NCBI GenBank assembly: GCA_001970855.1
Contig: LSSN01001140.1
Span: 1 to 10,410, forward strand
Source: Smittium culicis
Taxonomy: Eukaryota > Kickxellomycota > Harpellomycetes > Harpellales > Legeriomycetaceae
Length of the DNA: 10,410 nucleotides
Direction: 5' to 3'
Positions 1 through 7,933 of the stretch are shown in pieces. The position numbers were made by a program, and so were the translations under genes. The notes beneath the pieces were generated by a model. That model saw nothing but the letters and a program-made list of their open reading frames with translations. It had not been told where the DNA came from and ran no database searches. Position 1 is the first letter of the stretch; each line of letters opens with the position of its first letter.

Positions 1-846
1 CGTTCTTAAAATTTTACTTTTATCAAAATTATTGCAAATGAAATTTACGATAAATTTTTGGCATTAAAACGAGGGTATAAAATTTTAAAAAATTTAAATA
101 CACAATTCCGTATTTATTTGTTATTAGAATACAGAAATTTACTCAAATGTTTTCTACTAAATTTAATCTGCGTTTCAACTATTTAATTAGTCTATAGTAT
201 GCAAAAAATAAACTAAAATATCTTGATAAAATAATAAATAATAAATCACTTTTTCCAGCTATATCGTGAACAATAACGCATGGAGGCAACATTCAAATTA
301 CTGAAAAATATATAGCAACAGTGTTTGTATAATATCCCATATTTAAAATGAATTGTGTGTGTTTGAAACATTGAAATTTAAAAAAAAAATTGTCTATGCA
401 TAAATAATGTTTTCGATAGCTTATGAAGCTAGACAAATGACTAAAATCAATATACTCCGATTCTATTTATATCAAATGATATATTCATACTTAATTTACT
501 GCCTTTATTACTCATTAATTAAATTTTTTATAGCTGATCATTTATTTTTTTATAGCTCCAAATTATTTCTTTAATTTTTGAACTTTTGGTAGTTGCTCCA
601 GAATTTATTTATATAAGAAGAATTTTATAGAGTATTCTTTGTGGACGAGGAAAATAACACGAGTTTGTATGAATAATTGTTTAAAAGTATAGGTGCACAA
701 TTTCAATGATTATTTTTATTAGAAAATCTCAATTAAAACTTACATTGCTATTTTAGTCAATACACCTCCATTTGGCTCTTTAGTCAGTTTTTTTCACTCG
801 CAAAGTTTAAATGATTGATATTTCTCAAATTTAAACCGAATCTTAA

Positions 847-951
847 ATGTCGAATAATTTAGCAACTGTACTAGTATTTTTCGAATCTGATTATTTGATA
901 GCAGCTAAAAAATCCTTACTCCGCTTGAAATTCGCCCTTTACCAGCCTTGA
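847..951 (+). CDS. candidate small ORF, 34 codons, unknown function
   Basis: An ATG at 847 opens 34 codons ending in TGA at 949-951. The product starts MSNNLATVLVFF and ends LRLKFALYQP; it has a short hydrophobic stretch, then a basic part (AAKKSLLRLK), and resembles no family I know. GC is 37 of 105 bases (35%), similar to the real gene and above most of the surrounding DNA, and the codon set is less Lys/Asn/Ile/Phe-only than random AT-rich frames here. Against it: it is short, the base at -3 is T, and no upstream element stands out. It could instead be an exon or remnant of a larger gene that includes the open stretches at 582-689 and 1002-1190. Coding status is inference only. Confidence 0.2.
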   Translation: MSNNLATVLVFFESDYLIAAKKSLLRLKFALYQP

Positions 952-1001
952 TAAATAATAAGCCCTATCATGACCATTCTATAAAAAAAAATTAAACATG
1001 A

Positions 1002-1190
1002 ACCCTATCAAATAAGATATATTTGAACTTGATTTTGTAAGAGGTGAGATTTTGGTGAAAAAACTGATTTAAAGCTATTTAATATAGATTTGAGAATAGC
1101 TTCTCGCCTGATCCCATTCCACCCCCGTTAGGTTTTCCGTTCCTTAGATATATCACAAGACTTTATAATTTAATTGGTTTTTTAGTGTAA
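1002..1190 (+). other. open stretch with a candidate 51-base intron (1037-1087)
   Basis: A donor GTAAGA at 1037, a branch-like CTGAT at 1064-1068 and a TAG acceptor ending at 1087 form a 51-base intron in good fungal style, with the branch A about 20 bases before the acceptor. Removing it joins an open frame from 1002-1036 to 1088-1187 with a split Leu codon, giving 46 codons to TAA at 1188-1190. The second part contains the proline-rich run SPDPIPPPLGFPFL and then a hydrophobic tail. No start Met lies in the joined frame, so further exons would be needed. The frame is not recognised. It may be a real small multi-exon gene, a decayed one, or chance. Confidence 0.2.
1091..1150. other. isolated GC-rich island
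   Basis: The line 1081-1140 counts 27 G/C in 60, against 7-30% in most other noncoding lines. The rise is concentrated in about 50 bases that include runs of C (CCACCCCCG near 1119-1127). Both strands are open across it: plus reads the proline-rich stretch described for 1002-1190; minus has a 27-codon frame with a glycine-rich core (NGKPNGGGMGSGEKLF). I could not match it to a known structured RNA, a tRNA or a transposon end. Confidence 0.5.
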
Positions 1191-1227
1191 ATTCCTATTT
1201 TTAGTATAATGGATTTTCTTTATTATA

Positions 1228-1244
1228 AATTCTTTCGAAGAATT
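1228..1244. repeat. short inverted repeat, 7-bp arms
   Basis: AATTCTT (1228-1234) and AAGAATT (1238-1244) are perfect inverted copies around the 3-base centre TCG. It is too small for a structured RNA. It recalls heat-shock-element half sites (TTC/GAA), but the spacing is not the standard one, so no factor is assigned. Confidence 0.4.
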
Positions 1245-1653
1245 AGGCTCCGAATGATTCACTAACTATGATATAAAGCATCAAATACAGTTTTATTTCT
1301 AATTACAAATATTATTCAATCGCATCTGAAGTTTCATTTTTATCATTTTTTTTAAAATAATTTTTAAATGTAATATAACTATAGTCTCTGAATAAATTAC
1401 ATTGAAAATATTTAATTATTAACTTTTTATTTAATATATGTTTAAATAGTAATAAATTTACACCAAGCTCAAATTATATTTTTATTGAATATAAAAAGGA
1501 TTTAATGAGGTTAAATAATAAACATAAATAATTTTCGAAACAGGTAGCTTCATTGAAATAAGTTGATAGCAGTATATTTTCAGAGAAGTGACTGTATAGA
1601 ATATACATGATCTATAAACTATTTTCTGATAAATTAGCTCCTCCATACTTCGT

Positions 1654-3600
1654 CTAGTTTAAAAACTGATATTGCCCATTATTATATAAAGCGATTTTTG
1701 TTTCAGGCGAACTCAACCAGACAGTGTTTATTCGAGTACTATTTTGTTGTTTATTTATGGATTTTTGATTAAAATTATCGATTTTTTCCATCTGAGGTAA
1801 TTGAATGTTTTGATTGTTATTTGACCCAAAATTGAAGTTGTTACCAAGACTAGGAGATTGGTAAAAGTTAAATTTTGCTTTTTGGCTATTAATACATCCA
1901 TTATTAATAATATTTATATTATTATTACGCTTGTCTGAAATCAGGTTGTTGCTATTTGAGTAGCGAAGATCATTGAAATTTGAATTTGTGTTGTTGAGTA
2001 TAAATGGAAGCTCTATCATTTTACTATTTCCGAGTTCTGGGGGTATAAAATATGGTTTACTGTTGCAATTTACGGGACTCGATCGCGAGATTTGTTGAAT
2101 ATTATTTTGATACTGATTTATTACCGGTGTTAGAATAAAATTATTGTTAAAATCTCCGACTCCTTTCAAGTTTAGTGAAGGATTTTCTAGTTGCTTGTTA
2201 AATACTGCTACATTTTCATCTAGCTTATTTGTATATGAATCAAAATCTGATTTATTTCTACAAAAATTCGAAGAAAGGCCTTCAACAACCCCAAAATCGC
2301 TGTATATTATGGGTCTTGTTTCTATGTAATTTGGATTATTTTTTTTCATATTAGGGTGAGTACTCAAATTATTTATTCCATAAAAATCTCTGTGCACTTG
2401 AGTTTTGATGTTGATCCTTTTAGCACCATTATTGATTTCGCTATCTGCAACCCTTTTTAGCTCAGAAACAACATTTTTACCTTCATTGTTTTGAACATAT
2501 TTCAATCCACCGCTGCTAACGTCGCTACAATTATCAAATCTGGCATACCTAGTATTAGTCTGGATTTCGTCTTTAGTACTTTTTATTTGGTTAGTATGGC
2601 CATATTTTTCAACTTGGTTTGGTGAAATTCCAGGAATTTTTTTACCAATAAAGGTTGGAAGCTTTATTTCTTCTTTTTTATCGACTATACTTTTAGAATA
2701 AACTGCTTGTTTTTTTTGTAATTTTTTGAAATCAGTTCTAGCTATTCTTTCGTCCATTTCTTTACGTATCCAATCCTTTGCGGTTTGACTTGTGTCATTA
2801 CCGAATTTCTTACGGCACTCCATATATACACGGCATCTCATGTCGTTAAGTCTATTTAGTATAGCCTTCTTTCTCCTCCAGTCTCGCATTTTTTTATTTG
2901 CATGCTCCCTTGCTGCCTTTTTGGACTCATTATCAGATTCTACTGGCCTTTTTTTACCCCTTGAATCTGAGTTTAAATTTTTTCCTGAGGTAAATATATT
3001 TGCTTTTAGATGATTATCTTTGTTTTTATCTTGATATTGGGCGTTTGGTTGATTATGTGATATTTTCATATTCTTTTTCGTTTTCTCTATTTTTTTGTAA
3101 TCACCAATGTATGTACCTTGTGTTATTCCTAAACCTGGATTGCTTACTTTCGATAAAAAAGCATTTTCTCCAGAAGCTGGAGCATAATGACGCATGTCAA
3201 AATTTAGCAACGGAAAATTGTTAATCTTTAACTTATGACCTTGTTCGTTTGAAACCAATGGTTCAGTTTCGTAGCTGTTTAGATTATTTAAATTTTGATT
3301 AATATTTGCTTCTGTTTGTAGATATTGGTTAGGCCCATTTTTTTCTGAATACTCTGTGTTTTTGTAGCAACTGTTAATCGGATTGAAGATTTCATATTGA
3401 AGTGACCCCGATCTTTTTATTGATATGCTATCGTTTAAGTATAAATTTCGGTGTGCCAAGTTTTTGTCTACAAATCCGTTGTTCTCTGAGAGCGATCTTG
3501 AAATACTAGGGTTACTGTTGTCATTAAAAAAATTTGATGTTTCGGCATTTAAGTGACCTAAACTGGAGTAGTAATTATTAATGGTTTTTTGGTATTCCAT
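1654..3600 (-). CDS. Asn-rich DUF3020-domain protein, probably nuclear, function unknown
   Basis: A single open frame of 648 codons runs from ATG at 3600 to TAG at 1654. The only globular-looking part is residues about 222-291: a basic helix-like segment (KKMRDWRRKKAILNR), the core LNDMRCRVYMECRKKFG, then KDWIRKEMDER. The order WR-x-N, ND-x-RCRV, FG, WI-x-E-x-R is what I know as fungal DUF3020, often found C-terminal to HMG boxes; no HMG box is visible here. KKRP (216-219) and the Lys/Arg cluster that follows suggest a nuclear localisation signal. Flanks are low complexity: Asn is about 16% overall (106 by my count) and about 26% in residues 481-610. No signal peptide or membrane segment is seen. 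Mid-gene lines are 33-40% GC, well above flanks. The frame stays open for 29 codons above the ATG without another Met, and -3 is T, so an upstream exon or start is possible. The gene stands alone. Confidence 0.9.
   Translation of the reverse strand: MEYQKTINNYYSSLGHLNAETSNFFNDNSNPSISRSLSENNGFVDKNLAHRNLYLNDSISIKRSGSLQYEIFNPINSCYKNTEYSEKNGPNQYLQTEANINQNLNNLNSYETEPLVSNEQGHKLKINNFPLLNFDMRHYAPASGENAFLSKVSNPGLGITQGTYIGDYKKIEKTKKNMKISHNQPNAQYQDKNKDNHLKANIFTSGKNLNSDSRGKKRPVESDNESKKAAREHANKKMRDWRRKKAILNRLNDMRCRVYMECRKKFGNDTSQTAKDWIRKEMDERIARTDFKKLQKKQAVYSKSIVDKKEEIKLPTFIGKKIPGISPNQVEKYGHTNQIKSTKDEIQTNTRYARFDNCSDVSSGGLKYVQNNEGKNVVSELKRVADSEINNGAKRINIKTQVHRDFYGINNLSTHPNMKKNNPNYIETRPIIYSDFGVVEGLSSNFCRNKSDFDSYTNKLDENVAVFNKQLENPSLNLKGVGDFNNNFILTPVINQYQNNIQQISRSSPVNCNSKPYFIPPELGNSKMIELPFILNNTNSNFNDLRYSNSNNLISDKRNNNINIINNGCINSQKAKFNFYQSPSLGNNFNFGSNNNQNIQLPQMEKIDNFNQKSINKQQNSTRINTVWLSSPETKIALYNNGQYQFLN
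2728..2937 (-). other. DUF3020-like domain (residues about 222-291)
   Basis: This is the conserved block inside the 648-residue protein. Basic and aromatic positions (WRRKK, RCRV, KKFG, DWIRKEM) stand out from the Asn/Ser-rich remainder, and Asn nearly vanishes from residue 271 to 328. The identification rests on recall of the motif pattern and not on a profile search. The high Lys/Arg content is compatible with nucleic-acid binding, but no such function is established for the family as far as I know. Confidence 0.7.
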
Positions 3601-4793
3601 GGATGCAATGCTTTTTGATTTTGAATTAATATTAATATGACAGGAAGCTATAAAGTTCTTTTTCCAAGAATTAAGCTGATTATTATTTTAAAGTAACAAT
3701 TTTTGTGTGTTTATCATATACGCTTTAAAGTTTTTTGCTTATAAAGTGTTTTTCGGGGATTAAGATAAATATTATATCACTGAAGGTCTTTATTAATATT
3801 TAGATAAAAAAATTATATATATTATTTTTTGGTTGTTAATTAATGCGTGACTGATATCAGAAAGACAAAGTATTTGGTTTGGCTATGTATGACAGAAATG
3901 AAATATAATGAGAACTATGAATTCTAATATGCTGCAAATATTAAATTGTGAAGAATGTAGTAATAAGTTAGATTAGGAATTGGAATTTTAATTTAGTTTG
4001 AAAAAATGCACCAAGTTAAAAAAGCACGAGTATTTATACATTTCTAATAATATCTGAATTTTGCTTTGAATTAAACTTTTTAGCAATTTTTTTAGTATTT
4101 TTGAATTGAATATATGCAAAAAATTGCTATTTTGAAATTGGCAACTTTGAGAATTTTATTTTAACGCGTAAATATATAATGTATTTATAACTTTTAAAAA
4201 CGCGGTGAGGATGAGCTCTATTTTTATTAATAGTTTACTTTTTCTCAATTTGATACTTGAAAATTTTATTTGCAATATGTATATTTGAACAAAAAATATA
4301 TTATCAGTAAATATCATATAAATTTAGCTTAGTAAATTCGCTTTAGTTAAATTGAGATACATAAGATTTTTTTATAAGTAGTATTTTGCTTTAAGAAATG
4401 GAAATTCCTGATTGTTTTATTTTTTATTGTCAAATCATTTTGTTTTAAAAAAATAAAAGTTGGGAATGAATTAAGTTGGAGTATATTTGATTGTTAGAAT
4501 CTTATTTAAAAAAGCGACATTTACTTACTAATAACTAAACAATGTATTATTAAAATTTCAATATATGGGAGATTCTTAGATTGAGAGTAGCATTTATTTC
4601 CTAGGAAATATATTTGCTAGAGCAATTAATTGGAATTATTAGCCAATCTATTAAACCCGCTTGATATTATTTACTTATTGAATATAGTAACGAAATGAAT
4701 TTTAAAGCTAAGGAATTTTTTTAAGGAAAAGTTTTGCTCCTCAAAAGAATATTCCATAATTACAAATAATTTAAATTTTTTAGTTTTTAGATA
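3601..4793. other. 5' flank and putative promoter region of the DUF3020 gene
   Basis: No convincing gene is present. Sampled lines run from 18% to 32% GC. TATA-like strings are everywhere, so none can be picked as the promoter. Three sites are slightly out of keeping with the background: the 10-bp palindrome CTGATATCAG at 3851-3860, ACGCGTAA at 4164-4171, and a G-rich patch at 4199-4218. A CCAAT pentamer sits at 4653-4657. A 25-codon plus-strand ORF starts at 4211 (MSSIFINSLL...) but is not distinguishable from chance. Confidence 0.5.
4595..4610. repeat. perfect 16-bp palindrome with outer arms
   Basis: TATTTCCTAGGAAATA is a perfect palindrome centred between 4602 and 4603. Slightly offset outer arms TAGCA (4588-4592) and TGCTA (4615-4619) extend it to an imperfect 32-base hairpin. 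It lies about 1 kb upstream of the minus-strand gene and about 200 bases before the open-frame island at 4794. It could be a dimer-binding site. The TTTCC/GGAAA halves recall an Mcm1-type box, but the spacing is 2 bases where that box has 6. Confidence 0.5.
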
Positions 4794-5028
4794 ATGCTAT
4801 TGTTTATACTAAGTGTATTTGGTAAACTCTTTTGTGTAGCGAGACTTTACTGAATTTTATCCGCAACCTGTATTACTTCTGTTGAAGCGATGCTAAAAAA
4901 TTATTTCTATATGATGATGCAACTATATTTTTATATGGTATCAATTAAAAGAAAAAATATATAAAGCTTATATGTATATAAAAAATAAAGCTTTGCTCGC
5001 TCTAACTATTACCCATTTAGATAAATAA
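4794..5028 (+). pseudogene. candidate decayed or spliced small coding unit
   Basis: An ATG at 4794 (A at -3) opens 19 codons (MLLFILSVFGKLFCVARLY), meets one TGA at 4851, then continues in the same frame for 36 codons to TAA at 4962. A second frame, offset by one base, is open from 4918 to 5025 (TAA at 5026) and contains KALLALTITHLDK at its end. GC rises exactly here: lines 4801 and 4861 count 28% and 35%, while 4741 and 4921 count about 15% and 13%. A compositional bump coinciding with open frames is what a coding remnant would give. One stop plus one frame change would suit a pseudogene; splicing is the alternative. The N-terminal part is hydrophobic. No family is recognised and chance is not excluded. 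Confidence 0.25.
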
Positions 5029-5427
5029 TCAATTATGATATTTTATTTTTTTAAAATATTTGATTTTACTATATAGATCTTGATATTCTTTCATTTGACT
5101 TTATTTTTGCTTTCTAAAATTACTTTCATTTTTTATTTTACCTAAAATTTTATATAAAATATTAGCCAAATCGGCAAAAACTAAAAATTATATTATAAAT
5201 AAAGATTTCACAAAAAAAAATGTCATATTATTCTCAATCAATATATTTTTAAAGAAACTCTTTTATATTGTTAATTATTTCTAGCTACATGAAGAACTAT
5301 TAAGTTTTAAAAAAATCCATTTAAAATGCAAATTTTAAAACCTATATAAAATAAAAAAGTAATGACTCTGTACATATAGAAAAAAAATCTTATATTTAAC
5401 TTGTTATATTTATTTAAATCAGCTTAT

Positions 5428-5444
5428 TTAAAGCGTCGCTTTAA
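5428..5444. repeat. inverted repeat with 8-bp arms and 1-base centre
   Basis: TTAAAGCG (5428-5435) and CGCTTTAA (5437-5444) are perfect inverted copies around a single T. The four CG-containing bases per arm are striking in DNA that is about 85% A+T locally. It could be a protein-binding site; no known motif is assigned. Confidence 0.45.
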
Positions 5445-7734
5445 TAAAAATTTAATTATATTTGGATTTATTCAATTCCAAAGATTAAATTATGTGATTA
5501 TATGTTTAGTTATGAATATACACCGTAATATCAGATTCTTAGCTATAAAAAAGGATTGCTTATTTTTTAAAAAATGCTTTTCTAGTAAAAATAAGTGTGA
5601 ATAATATTATAATTTAGCTTTTGAAGTTTTTTTTTATACCTAATGCTTTTAAAACTCGATTTTTGACTTATGCTGATATCATCATGGAACCCTATTTTGA
5701 AATATGTTTTAAAATATAACTCAATTAACATGATTAATTCTTAGAATATAAATAAGCATAAATCTTAGGTAAGAATATTGTTAAACTTTTTTAAAGCCTT
5801 CGTTTATTATTTGATCGTTTTTTCTTATCCACGGAATTAATATTATTTTTATAAAATAGGCTTTTGTTTATAAACTCAATTTCAAAATAAATAAAATAAA
5901 TATTTGTGTCAAATTGTTACTTTTAGGCTATATATTTATACATCCTTAATCTAAGAATTATCATTTATTATTTTTTAATCGATTTTTTATGAACCTTTTT
6001 TGAAAAAATTATCATAAAATTGATATATCCTAATAACCTTTTTATTGATTATTTAAATTCAATCGACTAAATTGCTAATTTTTATTATAAATGAAGTTAT
6101 AAAAAACATACGCGGATTGAAAAAAAATTATTTTCTGTACTATTATTATTAAATATGTTGAATCTTTTCTATTAATTTAAATTGACAACAAAAAATAATT
6201 CACGTATTTACTGCCAGTGATTATTTTATGAATTAGGCATTCTTGTGAGATTTAATGAATTTAACTAAATGTTTAAAATAAAAATTGTTACTATTGATAA
6301 TTTTTAAATTTAAAGCTGAAGTTTTATTGTTTACATATCATCAAAATTTCTTGATATAAAATTATTTGAGATATTTTTATTGTATAAATAATAAATTATT
6401 ATATATTTTTTTAAATTCTTGGATATATTATTTATCACATATTATTTACTATACTATTAAAAATTTTATTTTTTTTTCAGTCATTTTTAAAAACTGGTTT
6501 AATCGTGAATCAATTTCGTTCTTATATTACCAAAAATTAGAATTTAAGTTTAACAGTATTAAAATTTTTGAAAAATTACTATTCTTATGATAAATTAGAT
6601 GCTGAGATTTGTTTTTCGATACCAAAGAATGTATTGATCGTTTAACACGCAATTACGCATAAACTTTATATTAAAAATTTTGAGTTGGTAAAATTAAACG
6701 ATTTATATTAGTTTATTAATATTTTGAATAGTTATGCTATTTATTTAACTTTTATTAATTTTTATTCAATCTAAGACTATTAAAATAGTTTAAATATTAC
6801 TTTAAAATAAAAAATAATAAATACTTGCTTATGAAAAATTCAGTTCATTAAAAGTATAAAAGTGTAAATTTTATATTATTAATTTTGAAGATTTTTATTA
6901 GATAATAAATAGTGAACATAAATTCAATTATCATATGGGAAATGTCATTAATTATTGATATTTCATGGTTTATTTGATTTAAATAAAAAGCAGTATTAAA
7001 AAAATTCTTCAAATTTATTAAATTATAATGCGCAAAATATTATTCTTAAAAGAATAGAAAATTAAATTTATCGGCTTTATGAATATAGGAAGAAATCATT
7101 TAATTTATATGGGCTATAACACTGGTAAAAGTTAATTATGTATAAATTTTAGAATTGCTAATTTATTTTACACATTTTTTTATTACATAAAAAACTACTG
7201 GAAATGAATCGCATATTATTTCAAAATCACATGCAAGTATATTACTCATCAACTTATTGATTTTTTTAGAAAAAAATTTAGCTTCGGTTTAATTGTTTAT
7301 TAAAATACAATAAAAAAGTTGTTTTTCTTTATTAATAACGTAATAAAAAATTTTTTCCCGATTATTTTCATTAAAATAATCAAAAATTTTAAAGGCTGAT
7401 ATCTAAATAATAATCTATTTAATAATATCTATGTAAACTATTTTCATAGTTGATGCTACCATTTTTCTTATTGAACATTATTTTTTAAATAAAATAATAA
7501 ATGATATGAAAATAATAAAAATTTTGGGAAAATATAATAAATTTATTTTTTAACAATAAAATAATCTTTATATAATGTAATTCGAAAGTTAATGGATATG
7601 AAAGTAGTATTTTAGAAAATATTATGAATTTATTATTATAAATTTACTTTTATTTTTTTTCTCAGAAATAATAAATTTGAATATCTTGAATCTTGTTAAT
7701 ATATTTATATCCGCCAATAATTACTTTAAAAATA

Positions 7735-7933
7735 TTAATAAATTAGCAATAACAACAATTTACTATTTCTAGATACAAGTACAAGATCTATATTTACATC
7801 TTCTGAAATATGCTGCATTAAAAAAAATCAAAAAGAAAATCAAAAAACAACAAAAAAAACTAAATAATGCAAGAAAAAAGATGCTATAAGAGCTGTAGCT
7901 TTTTTAAGATATACTTACAATAATAAATTGCAT
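7735..7933 (-). CDS. candidate two-exon small ORF, 30 codons
   Basis: On the minus strand an ATG at 7933 (A at -3) starts MQFII and is followed at once by the consensus donor GTAAGT at 7918. A 45-base T-rich tract (an A-rich block on the plus strand at about 7816-7860) leads to AATGCAG ending at 7813, a textbook polypyrimidine-tract acceptor. Removing the 106-base intron keeps phase and adds 25 codons (HISEDVNIDLVLVSRN...LLLLLIY) to TAA at 7735. CTTAT at 7889-7893 could serve as branch site. The neighbourhood is 23-25% GC against about 13% around it. The peptide is tiny and unrecognised, and both splice motifs are expected several times by chance in 20 kb of AT-rich strand, so this is a weak candidate. 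Confidence 0.15.

Larger units (their letters stand above)
1..1653. other. AT-rich region 3' of the DUF3020 gene, no firm gene
   Basis: No long open frame is present on either strand and I see no tRNA, rRNA or transposon domain. Composition is uneven: lines near 300 count about 25% GC, near 721 about 30% and 1081-1140 about 45%, all higher than the right half of the window. Short open frames with mixed codons lie at 582-689 (36 codons, no initial Met), 847-951 (ATG start) and 1083-1187, all on the plus strand. The minus-strand gene ends at 1654, so its 3' UTR must lie at the right edge of this region; an AATAAA reads on the minus strand at 1481-1486, about 170 bases past the stop, but such matches are common by chance here. 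Confidence 0.6.

Noticed and set aside
879..887. TTTCGAATC, close to a tRNA B box
   Set aside because: No A box or cloverleaf can be built around it, and it falls inside an open frame.
1519..1529. Exact match on the minus strand to the S. cerevisiae origin core ATTTATGTTTA
   Set aside because: Such a degenerate AT-only motif is expected by chance several times in DNA of this composition, and the motif is specific to budding yeasts close to Saccharomyces.
2144..3224. Antisense open frames on the plus strand (2144-2329, 2792-3013, 3000-3224)
   Set aside because: They lie inside the minus-strand gene and follow from its codon use; the minus frame has the recognisable domain and full length.
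4164..4217. ACGCGTAA (cell-cycle MCB-like) and GATGAGCT (PAC-like) motifs upstream of the gene
   Set aside because: Single copies, more than 560 bases from the start codon and with no co-occurring partner sites; function by these factors in this species is unknown.
5401..5604. 67-codon plus-strand open frame starting with TTG
   Set aside because: It has no ATG at its start, GC is as low as its flanks (about 15% in the first line), and the residue mix (Lys, Asn, Ile, Leu, Phe) is what random AT-rich DNA gives. No motif is recognised.
5618..5716. 33-codon plus-strand open stretch containing FIPNAFKTRFLTYADIIMEP
   Set aside because: It looks slightly coding-like but has no initial Met, no raised GC over most of it and no splice partner that keeps the frame.
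6366..6590. 74-codon plus-strand open frame starting with TTG
   Set aside because: Same reasons: TTG start, no compositional rise, Phe/Ile/Tyr/Lys-only character.
7226..7233. ATCACATG, matching the yeast centromere CDEI consensus
   Set aside because: No CDEIII-like element follows at the expected distance on either side, so a point centromere is not supported.
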